From: Rhizobium sp. BT03
Lineage (GTDB): Bacteria; Pseudomonadota; Alphaproteobacteria; Rhizobiales; Rhizobiaceae
Direction of reading: 5' to 3'
DNA: 64,000 nt
Assembly (NCBI RefSeq): GCF_030053155.1
Contig: NZ_CP125641.1
Coordinates: 558,001-622,000 of the forward strand
The notes under the pieces are model-generated. The model searched no databases. It was not told the origin of the DNA and saw only the letters and a program-made list of their open reading frames with translations. The stretch's first letter is position 1. Each line of letters begins with the position of its first letter. A program made the translations under genes and the position numbers. Of the stretch, positions 1 to 7,789 are shown piece after piece.

Positions 1-134
1 CATCTCGCCCTATCGCAGAAGAGGTTTTCCGAAAGCTTCGGGGAGGAGTTTTCGGGAGAGGAGGAGCGCGGCCGCCAAAAGCGGCCCGCGAAAGGAACTG
101 CCAAGATTTAACCCGAGCTCGGGAGGAGAGAGCG
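1..134. other. Leader region upstream of the TRAP operon
   Basis: No gene is seen here. A 6-bp GC hairpin (GGCCGC, loop CAAAA, GCGGCC) lies at 70-86; it could belong to the 5' leader of the TRAP operon or be the end of an upstream unit outside the window. A purine-rich stretch ending in GGGAGGAGAG at 121-130 is the ribosome binding site of the gene at 135. Confidence 0.4.
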
Positions 135-1109
135 ATGAAGAGCAGACTGGCAACGATACTTTGCACCGCAGCCGCGATCATGGCGACGACGGCGGTCGCG
201 CATGCCCAGACGGTACTGAAATGGGCGCATGTCTATGAAACCTCGGAGCCCTTCCACACCGATTCCGTCTGGGCTGCGGAAGAGATCGCCAAGCGCACCG
301 ACGGGCGCTACAAGATCGAGGTCTATCCGGCCTCGCAGCTCGGCAAGGAAGCCGATATCAACCAGGGGCTCAAGCTCGGCACGGTCGACATCATCATCTC
401 GGGATCGAGCTTTGCCGCACGCGACTACAAGCCGATCGGCGTCACTTACTTCCCCTACATCTTCCGCAGCCCGGATCATCTGATCGCCTATACCAAGAGC
501 GATGTCTTCAAGCGCCTCGCCAAAGGCTATGAAGACAAGACCGGCAACCACATCGCCGCCGTCAGCTATTACGGCACGCGCCATACGACATCGAACAAGC
601 CGATCGCCAAATGCGCCGATATGCAGGGCCTGAAGATCCGCGTGCCCGACGTTCCGGCTTATCTCGCCATGCCACGCGCCTGCGGCGCCAACACCACGCC
701 GATCGCCTTTGCCGAAGTCTATCTCGCGCTGCAGAACGGCACGGTCGAGGCGCAGGAAAACCCGCTGACAACGATCGAGGCGAAGAAGTTCTACGAAGTC
801 CAGAAGAACATCATCCTGACCGGCCACATCGTCGATCACCTCAATACCGTGATCTCGAAGACGCGGTGGGCGAGCCTGTCCGACGAGGACAAGAAGATCT
901 TGGGCGAGGTCATGCAGGAGGCCGCGGAGCGCACGACCAAGACCATCGCCGGCAAGGAAAACAGCCTGGTTGCGACCTTCAAGGAAAAGGGCATCAACGT
1001 CACCGAGGTCGATAAGGCCGACTTCGAAAAGAACGTGATGGAAAAGGTGAAGTTCGAGGACTTCGGCTATGAGAAGGCCGATTGGGAAGCCATTCGGGCG
1101 ATCCAATAA
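135..1109 (+). CDS. TRAP transporter substrate-binding protein (DctP family)
   Basis: Periplasmic solute receptor of a tripartite ATP-independent transporter, which delivers an organic or sugar acid to the QM permease encoded downstream. The 324-residue length is normal for the family. A Sec signal peptide covers about residues 1-24, with cleavage after AHA, and mature sequence starts near TVLKWAH, the usual beta-1 strand. The GLKIRVP segment carries the arginine that normally salt-bridges the ligand carboxylate in DctP proteins. The ATG at 135 follows a strong GGGAGGAGAG. Permease genes follow at 1506 and 2083 and an L-idonate dehydrogenase at 3500, so idonate or another aldonate is the best ligand guess, but that is inference from context only. 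A 396-bp gap holding two palindromic repeats separates it from the permeases. Confidence 0.93.
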   Translation: MKSRLATILCTAAAIMATTAVAHAQTVLKWAHVYETSEPFHTDSVWAAEEIAKRTDGRYKIEVYPASQLGKEADINQGLKLGTVDIIISGSSFAARDYKPIGVTYFPYIFRSPDHLIAYTKSDVFKRLAKGYEDKTGNHIAAVSYYGTRHTTSNKPIAKCADMQGLKIRVPDVPAYLAMPRACGANTTPIAFAEVYLALQNGTVEAQENPLTTIEAKKFYEVQKNIILTGHIVDHLNTVISKTRWASLSDEDKKILGEVMQEAAERTTKTIAGKENSLVATFKEKGINVTEVDKADFEKNVMEKVKFEDFGYEKADWEAIRAIQ

Positions 1110-1133
1110 CAGCCGCTCGATTCGCGCCTGCGG

Positions 1134-1313
1134 CTGCCCCTCACCCTAACCCTCTCCCCGTTAAAACGGGGAGAGGGGACCTGCCCTGCGAGACGTTGGC
1201 GAGGGACGGAGACGTCGCCGCATATCCCCTTCGCCCCGCGTGCGGGGGTCCGAAGGACGGGTCGAGACCCGTGGCTCGACCCCGGTCGGTGGCGGCAGCC
1301 GGATGAGGGGCAG
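1134..1313. repeat. Palindromic intergenic repeat (RIME/MITE-like), about 180 bp
   Basis: Bounded by perfect 10-bp inverted ends, CTGCCCCTCA at 1134-1143 and TGAGGGGCAG at 1304-1313. Inside the left end is an 11-bp perfect stem (CCCTCTCCCCG at 1150-1160 pairing with 1167-1177, loop TTAAAA). I recall sequences of this kind as dispersed intergenic elements of rhizobia; the exact family name was not checked. It has no coding capacity and lies 25 bp after the binding-protein stop codon, where it could stabilise or end the dctP-like transcript. Confidence 0.6.
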
Positions 1314-1373
1314 GCGCCGCCGAGCAATCAACGAGGTTTGTCGACGAACTGAAAGGGCCGCCAACTGCTCTTT

Positions 1374-1451
1374 GTCATGCTCGGGTTTGTGCCCCAGGCA
1401 TCTGCCCCGGTCGATAGGGCAGCAGATCCTCGGCACAAGGCCGAGGATGAC
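1374..1451. repeat. Second palindromic intergenic repeat, about 78 bp
   Basis: The left arm GTCATGCTCGGGTTTGTGCC (1374-1393) pairs imperfectly with the right arm, whose reverse complement begins GTCATCCTCGGCCTTGTGCC, and both arms continue into ATCTGC. The unit can fold into a long imperfect hairpin. It is the second repeat in the gap between the TRAP binding-protein and permease genes and ends 54 bp before the small-permease start. The rest of 1110-1505 holds no supported gene. Confidence 0.55.
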
Positions 1452-1505
1452 GACGAGCAAGAATAAGCGCCGCGCGCTCCTTCCCCAACCGGAACAAGGC
1501 CGATC

Positions 1506-2078
1506 ATGTCGCAAGAAATTCACACGCCAATCACGGCCGAGGAAATCGGCCACGAGTTCGAAGGCCACGCGCCGACCGCAAACGTCGCGGATTACGCCGT
1601 CGAGGACTGGATCACGCTGATCGTCTTCTGGCTGATGGCGGGCTGCGTCTTCCTGCAGTTCTTCACGCGCTATGTGCTGAACGACAGCTATGCATGGACC
1701 GAGGAGATCGCGATCAACTGCCTGATCGGCGTCGTCTTTCTGGGCGCCGTGATGTGCGTGCGCACCTCGCGGCATATCCAGGTCGATGTGTTCTATCACT
1801 ATATGCCGGCCGGGCTGGCGCGCGTGCTCGCCACCTTCGTCGATATCGTCCGCATCGGCTTCTTCGCCTATGGCTGCCACCTGATGTGGCGCTATGTCGA
1901 CATCGTCGCCGACGAGCAGATGGTCACCGTCGAGCTGCCGCGCAACATTGTCTTCTATTCCGTGCTCGTCGCCTTCGTGCTGATGCTGATCCGCGCGGTC
2001 ATCGTCTTCATCGCAAACATGCGCCGCGGCTACTCCGTTCTGGAGCGCCCCGAAGAATTCCAGACTGTCGAGGGTTGA
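1506..2078 (+). CDS. TRAP transporter small permease (DctQ family)
   Basis: Inner-membrane Q subunit that partners the large M subunit encoded 4 bp downstream. The 190 residues include a hydrophilic N-terminal stretch of about 40 residues, then four hydrophobic segments (around 45-65, 80-100, 115-135 and 150-175), the standard DctQ topology. The FFTRYVLNDSYAWTEEIA stretch after helix 1 matches the conserved DctQ block (F-x-R-Y, then W-x-E-E). The ATG at 1506 starts before all membrane segments. It is almost certainly co-transcribed with the large permease; coupling to the upstream binding-protein gene may be weakened by the two repeats. Confidence 0.92.
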   Translation: MSQEIHTPITAEEIGHEFEGHAPTANVADYAVEDWITLIVFWLMAGCVFLQFFTRYVLNDSYAWTEEIAINCLIGVVFLGAVMCVRTSRHIQVDVFYHYMPAGLARVLATFVDIVRIGFFAYGCHLMWRYVDIVADEQMVTVELPRNIVFYSVLVAFVLMLIRAVIVFIANMRRGYSVLERPEEFQTVEG

Positions 2079-2082
2079 TCCG

Positions 2083-3489
2083 ATGCTGCTGCTTCTTGGT
2101 TCGTTTCTGGTGCTGATGCTGATCGGCGTGCCGGTCGCCATCTCGATGGCCGTCGCATCCGTGCTCTATATCGTCCTTTACGGCGTGGCGCCCGATATCA
2201 TCGTCGCCCAGCGCATGATCGCCGGCGTCGAAAGTTTTCCGCTGCTCGCTGTCCCCTTCTTCATCCTGGCGGGCAACCTGATGAATTCGGCGGGTGTGAC
2301 CGGCCGCATCTACTCCTTCGCGGTCGCCCTCGTCGGCTGGATGAAGGGCGGGCTGGCGCAGGTCAATATCATCGGCTCCGTCATCTTCTCCGGCATGTCC
2401 GGCACCGCACTTGCCGACGCGGCCGGCATCGGCACGATCGAGATCAAGGCGATGAAGGATCACGGCTATCCCGTCGAGGCCGCGGTCGGCGTGACGGCGG
2501 CGTCTGCCACGCTCGGTCCGATCTTCCCGCCGTCGCTGCCTTTCGTGATCTACGGCATGATGGCGAATGTTTCGATCGGCGCGCTTTTCATGGCCGGCAT
2601 CCTGCCCGGCGTCGTGATGACGCTGCTGATGATGGTCACCGTCGCCGCCTTCGCCTACAAGAAGAGCTGGGGCTCCGACGCGCCCTTCGATATCAGGCAG
2701 CTGCTGTCGGCCGGTATGGAAATCGTCGTCGTCCTGCTGGTGCCTGTGGCGATCTATCTGATGATGCAGGCCGGCCTGTCGATGAACGCCGCTGCCGGCA
2801 TCGCCCTTCTCGCCCTTCTGGCGCTCGACTGGTATTTCGGCTTTTCCGCCGTGATGGCGCTGATGACCCCGGTGATCCTGATCGGCGGCATGACGATGGG
2901 TTGGTTCACGCCGACGGAGGCCGCCGTCGCCGCCGTGCTCTGGTCGCTGTTCCTCGGGCTGGTGCGCTACCGCACCATGACGCTCTCGACACTCGCCAAG
3001 GCAAGTTTCGACACGATCGAGACGACGGCCTCGGTTCTCTTCATCGTCACGGCGGCATCGGTCTTCGCGTGGTTGTTGACGGTGAGCCAGGCGGCACAGC
3101 TGCTTTCCGATGCGATCCTGTCAATCACCGACAACAAGTGGGTGTTCCTGATCCTGGTGAACCTGCTGATGCTTTTTGTCGGCTGCTTCCTCGATACGAT
3201 TGCGGCGATCACCATCCTCGTGCCGATCCTGCTGCCGATTGTCGCCAAGTTCGGCATCGATCCGGTTCAGTTCGGCCTGATCATGACGCTGAACCTGATG
3301 ATCGGCCTGTTGCATCCACCGCTCGGCATGGTGCTTTTCGTGCTGTCGAGGGTGGCGAAACTCTCGGTCGAACGCACCACCATGGCGATCCTGCCCTGGC
3401 TGGTGCCGCTCTTCCTGGCGCTGATCCTGATCACCTTCATCCCCGCCGTATCGCTCTGGCTGCCGCAGCAGCTCGGGCTGCTGAGATAG
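2083..3489 (+). CDS. TRAP transporter large permease (DctM family)
   Basis: Ion-coupled M subunit forming the translocation path. The 468 residues are highly hydrophobic with about 12 membrane segments; this is somewhat longer than the roughly 425 residues typical of DctM. Family hallmarks visible are an early PVAISMA segment, the PFFILAGNLMNSAG block near residue 65, the SGMSGTALADAAGIGTIEI segment near 105 and the TPTEAAVAAVLW stretch near 280. It starts 4 bp after the small-permease stop and is followed 10 bp later by the idonate dehydrogenase gene, so all three form one operon. Substrate is not determinable from sequence alone. Confidence 0.93.
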   Translation: MLLLLGSFLVLMLIGVPVAISMAVASVLYIVLYGVAPDIIVAQRMIAGVESFPLLAVPFFILAGNLMNSAGVTGRIYSFAVALVGWMKGGLAQVNIIGSVIFSGMSGTALADAAGIGTIEIKAMKDHGYPVEAAVGVTAASATLGPIFPPSLPFVIYGMMANVSIGALFMAGILPGVVMTLLMMVTVAAFAYKKSWGSDAPFDIRQLLSAGMEIVVVLLVPVAIYLMMQAGLSMNAAAGIALLALLALDWYFGFSAVMALMTPVILIGGMTMGWFTPTEAAVAAVLWSLFLGLVRYRTMTLSTLAKASFDTIETTASVLFIVTAASVFAWLLTVSQAAQLLSDAILSITDNKWVFLILVNLLMLFVGCFLDTIAAITILVPILLPIVAKFGIDPVQFGLIMTLNLMIGLLHPPLGMVLFVLSRVAKLSVERTTMAILPWLVPLFLALILITFIPAVSLWLPQQLGLLR

Positions 3490-3499
3490 GAGAGATAAA

Positions 3500-4534
3500 A
3501 TGCAGACACGTCTGGCACGGCTCTACCAGAAGGGCGATCTCAGGATCGAAACCGACACCGTTCCGGTCCCCGGTCCAGGCGAAGTGCTTCTCAAAATGGC
3601 GGCCGCAGGTATCTGCGGCTCAGATCTGCACTATTATCAGGATGGCGGCTTCGGCCCGGTCAGGGTTCGCGAGCCGATCATCCCGGGCCACGAAGCCGCG
3701 GGAAGCGTGAGCCGGGCAGGCGAGGGGGTCGATCTCAAGGCCGGCGCGCTGGTGGCGGTCAATCCCAGCCAGCCCTGCGGCCAATGCGAATATTGCGAAA
3801 AGGGCTTGCCGATCCACTGCCTGGAGATGCGCTTCATGGGCAGCGCAATGCGCCTGCCGCATGAACAGGGCATGTTCCGGGAATGGCTGGTGGTGCCGGC
3901 CAAACAATGTTTCGAAGTCGGGCCTGCGACGACGGCCGCCGAAGCGGCCTGCAGCGAGCCATTGTCGGTCTGCCTGCACGCCGCATCGCGGGGCGGCGAT
4001 ATCACCGGCAAACGTGTCCTCATCACCGGCACCGGCCCGATCGGCGCCCTGATGGTTGCGGTTGGCGCTTATCACGGCGCAGCCGAGATCGTGGTGACCG
4101 ATCTGGCGGATGCCGCGCTGGAGAGGGCAAGGGCGATGGGCGCCAGCCGCACGATCAATGTTTCCCGGGACGCGGCAGCGCTTGCGCAATTCGAGGCGGG
4201 CAAGGGCTATTTCGATCTCGTCTTCGAATGCTCGGCTGCCGCACCTGCGATCCGCAGCGCCATTGCCGCCATCAAGCCGCGCGGCACCATCGTCCAGGTC
4301 GGCGTCACCGGAGAGATCGCGATCCCGCTTAACGCCATTGTCGGCAAGGAGCTTCACATCCACGGAACGCAGCGCTTCCACGAGGAATTCGCCACCGCCG
4401 TCGAGCTGATCTCCAGCCGTAAGATCGATGTGCGGCCGATCATCAGCCACAGCCTGCCGCTCGAACAAGCCACCGCCGCTTTCACCCTCGCCGGCGACCG
4501 CACGACTGCCTGTAAGGTGCAGCTTACGTTTTAG
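3500..4534 (+). CDS. L-idonate 5-dehydrogenase-like zinc alcohol dehydrogenase
   Basis: Medium-chain zinc-dependent dehydrogenase that would oxidise L-idonate (or a related sugar acid or polyol) to 5-keto-gluconate with NAD(P). The catalytic zinc site is intact: CGSDLHYY (Cys near residue 38) and PGHEAAG (His/Glu near 63). The structural zinc lobe CGQCEYCEKGLPIHC spans about residues 93-107. A Rossmann GTGPIG motif lies near residue 175. The 344-residue length is normal. The ATG at 3500 is preceded by TAGGAGA and lies 10 bp after the TRAP permease, so uptake and first oxidation are coupled. The stop is 6 bp from the convergent gene at 4541. Sorbitol- or threonine-dehydrogenase-like specificity cannot be excluded. 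Confidence 0.85.
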   Translation: MQTRLARLYQKGDLRIETDTVPVPGPGEVLLKMAAAGICGSDLHYYQDGGFGPVRVREPIIPGHEAAGSVSRAGEGVDLKAGALVAVNPSQPCGQCEYCEKGLPIHCLEMRFMGSAMRLPHEQGMFREWLVVPAKQCFEVGPATTAAEAACSEPLSVCLHAASRGGDITGKRVLITGTGPIGALMVAVGAYHGAAEIVVTDLADAALERARAMGASRTINVSRDAAALAQFEAGKGYFDLVFECSAAAPAIRSAIAAIKPRGTIVQVGVTGEIAIPLNAIVGKELHIHGTQRFHEEFATAVELISSRKIDVRPIISHSLPLEQATAAFTLAGDRTTACKVQLTF

Positions 4535-4540
4535 AAGGGC

Positions 4541-5887
4541 TCATTCCGTGCCGGCACGCCATTCGCGGTAGGCAAGATGGATTTTCGCGCCGATCGTCGT
4601 CAGCGGCTGCGGCGGCAGCGCAACCGGCGTCGCCAGGCGGTCGTAGACACGGCCGAGTTCGGAGTCGTGATCGAGCACGCGTTCGGCCGCGGCGATGCCG
4701 GCGGCGGTGGAGTTCGATGCGCCGAGGCCGTTGCAGCCGCAGGCCGCGAAAACGCCGCGCTCGATTTCTCCGAAGGCCGGCACGTGGTTGCGCGTCAGCG
4801 CCATCGCGCCGCCCCAGCGGTACTGCATGCCGACACCGGCGAGCGTGGGGAAACGATGGGAAAACTTGCCGGCATGCAGGCGGCCGGCGCTGCGGATATC
4901 GGTATCGCCGATCTCGATGCCGGGATTATAGCTGTAGCGGGAACGTATGAGGACGCGGTCGCCGCCCTTGGTATTGATGCGGCGCACCGTCGTTCCCATC
5001 GGCAGCGCCGGGGTCGCCGCCCATTTCCTTTCGCCGCCGAGCCTTGCCGGATCGAACTCCTCCGTCAGGGACGCATAGGTGAAGACATGCAGGAGACGCC
5101 CGCGGAAGAAACCGAAGCTTTCCGCATGGCCGTTATTGGCCATGATGATCTTGCCCGCCTGCACCGATCCCTTCGGCGTCTTCACCAGCCAGCCGCCTCC
5201 GGAGCGCTCGAAGGAGAGGGCGGGCGTCTGCTCGAACAGCCTCACCGGCAGCTTTAGGCAGTCGGCCACGCCGCTTATGTAAGCGGCCGGCTGGATGATG
5301 ATCGTGCCGGGCGAGAACAGGCCCGAGGTGAAGGCCTGCGATCCAGTCACGGCTTCGATTTCCGGGCCTTTGAGCAGGCGATGTGCTTCGCCCATCTTCG
5401 AAAGCTGCAGCGAATAGGCCTCGAGATGCTTGTCGCCCTCCGTGCTCATCGCGATGCTGTAGCGGCCGCAGGGATCGAACAAATCCTTTCCCCAGCCGTT
5501 CTCAGCGGCGAGTTCGCTCGCAAGAGCGATGGCCGAACGCTGCAGGAGCACGGAGTCGCGGAACTTGCCTTCCGATTCGCCACTGAAATCGTCCGAGGAA
5601 ACCTCGTGGGGCAAATCGATGATGAAGCCGGAATTGGCGCCGGCCGGGCCTTCGGCGACGATGCCGGCTTCGAGAACGGCGACCCGGACGGTCGGATCGA
5701 GCTGCGAGATCCGGTGGGCCGCCGACAGGCCGGCAAAGCCGCCGCCGATGATCGCGACATCGACGCTGATCGCTTCGTCCAGGGCCGGGCGCGGCGTGCG
5801 TGGTGCAAGTGTGGCCACCCAGCCCGACAGGCCGGCGCGTTTGGGAAGCCTGGAGGCGACGAAGACGTTCTGTGCGGCCTGGGTCAT
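4541..5887 (-). CDS. FAD-dependent oxidoreductase (DAO/DadA superfamily)
   Basis: Amine- or amino-acid-oxidising flavoenzyme of the glycine oxidase/D-amino-acid dehydrogenase superfamily. From the ATG at 5887 it is 448 residues; the open frame runs further upstream but only into the neighbouring gene, so MTQAAQN is the natural start. The dinucleotide-binding motif VAIIGGGFAGLSAAHR is at about residues 44-60, followed by a VLEAG acidic strand end. Near the C-terminus the AACGCNGLGASNSTAAG stretch is the usual second FAD contact. It overall resembles gamma-glutamylputrescine oxidase (PuuB)-type proteins. It lies 2 bp after the DapA-family gene and next to the tail of a lost aldehyde dehydrogenase, so an amine or cyclic amino acid is the likely substrate (inference). 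Confidence 0.82.
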   Translation of the reverse strand: MTQAAQNVFVASRLPKRAGLSGWVATLAPRTPRPALDEAISVDVAIIGGGFAGLSAAHRISQLDPTVRVAVLEAGIVAEGPAGANSGFIIDLPHEVSSDDFSGESEGKFRDSVLLQRSAIALASELAAENGWGKDLFDPCGRYSIAMSTEGDKHLEAYSLQLSKMGEAHRLLKGPEIEAVTGSQAFTSGLFSPGTIIIQPAAYISGVADCLKLPVRLFEQTPALSFERSGGGWLVKTPKGSVQAGKIIMANNGHAESFGFFRGRLLHVFTYASLTEEFDPARLGGERKWAATPALPMGTTVRRINTKGGDRVLIRSRYSYNPGIEIGDTDIRSAGRLHAGKFSHRFPTLAGVGMQYRWGGAMALTRNHVPAFGEIERGVFAACGCNGLGASNSTAAGIAAAERVLDHDSELGRVYDRLATPVALPPQPLTTIGAKIHLAYREWRAGTE

Positions 5888-5889
5888 GG

Positions 5890-6777
5890 TCAGATCGCTT
5901 CCCGCCCCATGAGCGGTTCGATCGCGCGCCGGAGAGCGGGAAGCTTTTCCGGGGCAAGGGCGCGCAACGGCTTTCTTGGGGCGCCGGCGCCATAACCGAT
6001 CAGCTCGGCGGCTGCATAGACGGACTGCACGTAATCGCCTTCCCAGATCAGGCCCATCGCCGGCTCCAGGAATTTCCAGAGCTCGCGGACCTCGTCCCAT
6101 TTGCGCTGTGCGGCGGCCTCGACGAGGGCGACAGAGGTTTTCGGCGCGAAGTTTGCGCCACCCCAGATCAGGCCGTCGCATCCGGCATAAAGTGCATAGG
6201 GAACGAGCGGGTCGGCGCCGTTCATGACGAAACGGCCGGTACGGATGAGGGCTGCCTGTTTTCCCAAATCCCCGCTGCTGTCTTTGACGGCTGAAAAGCC
6301 CGGAATGTCGTTCAGCTTTTCGAGGAGTTCCGGCGTGATGGCGACGCCGACCGCCTGGGGCACGTTATAGCCGATAACGGGAAGGCCAGATTCGGCGACC
6401 TCGGCGTAGAAATCGAGAATGCCCTGGTCGTCGGTCGGCCCTTCGAAGAAGGGCGGAAGCACCATGACGCCTTCGGCGCCGGCGTCGCGGGCGCGGGCCG
6501 TCCGCTCCACGACGTCTTCCACCAGCAAGGCCGAAGTCTGGGCGATCACCTTGGCGCGGCCATTGACGATCTTCGCGCCACGGCGGACCAGTTCTTCGGA
6601 CTCCTGCTTGGAGAGATAGACGTGCATGCCGGTTCCCGAGCTGAACAGGAAGCTGCGGATCCCGGCGGCGAGATAGTGTTCGACGTTGATTTCAAGCTGT
6701 CCGTAATCGATGCGGCCGGCATCGTCGAACGGGGTGGTGATTGCAAGATTGAGTCCTGGAAAGGGAAAGGCGGTCAT
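5890..6777 (-). CDS. Dihydrodipicolinate synthase (DapA) family lyase/deaminase
   Basis: Class I aldolase-type TIM barrel of 295 residues, the normal length. The Schiff-base lysine is in FSAVKDSSGD (about residue 166) and the proton-relay tyrosine in VIGYNVPQ (about 138), so catalysis should be intact. The usual GTTGE substrate-binding motif near residue 45 is replaced by SSGTGMHVYLSKQE, which argues against lysine biosynthesis and for another 2-oxo acid, for example a keto-deoxy sugar acid or a pyrroline-carboxylate deaminase as in hydroxyproline breakdown. It is co-transcribed with the FAD oxidoreductase (2-bp gap) and follows the GntR gene. The family assignment is firm; the substrate is not. 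Confidence 0.82.
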   Translation of the reverse strand: MTAFPFPGLNLAITTPFDDAGRIDYGQLEINVEHYLAAGIRSFLFSSGTGMHVYLSKQESEELVRRGAKIVNGRAKVIAQTSALLVEDVVERTARARDAGAEGVMVLPPFFEGPTDDQGILDFYAEVAESGLPVIGYNVPQAVGVAITPELLEKLNDIPGFSAVKDSSGDLGKQAALIRTGRFVMNGADPLVPYALYAGCDGLIWGGANFAPKTSVALVEAAAQRKWDEVRELWKFLEPAMGLIWEGDYVQSVYAAAELIGYGAGAPRKPLRALAPEKLPALRRAIEPLMGREAI

Positions 6778-6795
6778 CGATTAAATCCCGTTGTG

Positions 6796-6855
6796 TTAGG
6801 CTGTGAGGTCGAGGCAGATTGTCTTGAGCTGCGTGTACTGGCTTTGACGGAGCTT
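6796..6855 (-). pseudogene. Remnant of an aldehyde dehydrogenase C-terminus
   Basis: On the minus strand, just after the GntR stop, the frame reads KLRQSQYTQLKTICLDLTA then a stop codon at 6798-6796. The pattern (Y/F-T-x-L-K-T-[IV]) is the typical last strand of aldehyde dehydrogenases; PuuC of E. coli ends in a comparable FTELKTIW segment. No start codon or upstream ALDH sequence is present because the preceding bases belong to the GntR gene. I read it as what is left after a deletion removed an ALDH gene between the regulator and the DapA-family gene. It is short, so chance resemblance is possible. Confidence 0.4.
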
Positions 6856-7550
6856 TAGAGGGTCGGCGTCTCCAGTCCCTCGGGGGCCGCGTACATGGCC
6901 ATATTCCTCCGGGAGAGCTCGATATGGAGTCGCGCCAGCTCGCCGGAGGCTTCGGCATCACGCCGCTCGATGGCCTCGATCATCTCCTCGTGCTGATCCG
7001 ACGCCAGCTCGAGTTCTTCCTGCATGCGCGGCGTGTTCGGGTGCTGGTAAAAGATCTTGCCGATACGGGCGTGGTCGATCTGCAGGCGGCGCAGGCTTGG
7101 AACGACATAGACATTGTGGGCCATCTCGCCGATCTGCCGATGGAACTGGTCGTTGTGGAACACCCTGCTCTCCACATCGCAGTCCTCGACCGCTTTGCGG
7201 AAGGCGCGCTGGATCTGCTTGAGGACCTCGAGTTCCGCTTTCGTGCGGTTCTCGGCCGCGAGCTTGTTGGCGGTGATGTAAATCATCGGCGCCAGCAGGA
7301 AGAAGTCGCGCAACGACTGATAGCTCATCGAGCTGACGCGGGCGGCGCGGTTCGTCTCGAGCTCAATGAAACCCTCGCCGGCCATCTGTCGCATCAGCTC
7401 GCGCACCGGTGGGCGAGACAGCCCGAACTCTTCGCTCAAGGCCACTTCATCAAGCACTGACCCCGGTGGCAGCTCCATGGTCAGGATGCGCCTGCGCAGG
7501 GCAAGTTCGAGGCTGGTCTTGCGGTCGGGACTGGCGATTTCAGCGTTCAT
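6855..7550 (-). CDS. GntR family (FadR/VanR subgroup) transcriptional regulator
   Basis: DNA-binding regulator of 231 residues, likely a repressor of the downstream DapA-family and FAD oxidoreductase genes. The N-terminal winged helix (about 10-75) contains the hallmark LSRPPVRELMRQMAGEGFIE; the C-terminal FCD-type helical domain (about 85-215) has the HNDQFHRQIG stretch with metal- or ligand-binding histidines. The ATG at 7550 is preferred because the 20 extra residues available upstream do not fit the family N-terminus and run through a probable operator. A TATGTagACATA palindrome lies 35 bp upstream of the start, suggesting autoregulation. Confidence 0.85.
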   Translation of the reverse strand: MNAEIASPDRKTSLELALRRRILTMELPPGSVLDEVALSEEFGLSRPPVRELMRQMAGEGFIELETNRAARVSSMSYQSLRDFFLLAPMIYITANKLAAENRTKAELEVLKQIQRAFRKAVEDCDVESRVFHNDQFHRQIGEMAHNVYVVPSLRRLQIDHARIGKIFYQHPNTPRMQEELELASDQHEEMIEAIERRDAEASGELARLHIELSRRNMAMYAAPEGLETPTL

Positions 7551-7585
7551 GGAGTGGTCCGTCTCATAATCTCTTCTGAAGACAT

Positions 7586-7597
7586 TATGTAGACATA
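7586..7597. promoter_or_regulatory. Candidate GntR operator, TATGT-AG-ACATA
   Basis: A 12-bp sequence, palindromic except for its central AG, lies 35 bp before the GntR start codon in an AT-rich stretch. FadR/VanR-type GntR proteins usually bind short AT-rich palindromes of this size near their own promoters. Assignment is by position and symmetry only. Confidence 0.4.
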
Positions 7598-7789
7598 TGA
7601 TAGATATCAAGTCGTCAAAAAGAATTACACCGATCGCTCTTCGCTCGTCACTCGCGGCAACTGACGGTTTCTCCTGGATTAAGTATTTGTTTTCATTGAA
7701 ATTTGGTGCGGCATGGCCAACCTATAAGGCGAACGCGGACGCTCACGCATCACAGCGAGCCCGATCCGGTGTGGAGATCAGGGCGGCAA

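Noticed and set aside
5888..6181. N-terminal extension of the FAD oxidoreductase frame
   Set aside because: It lies entirely within the DapA-family gene and is Arg-rich; the ATG at 5887 gives a normal DAO-family N-terminus.
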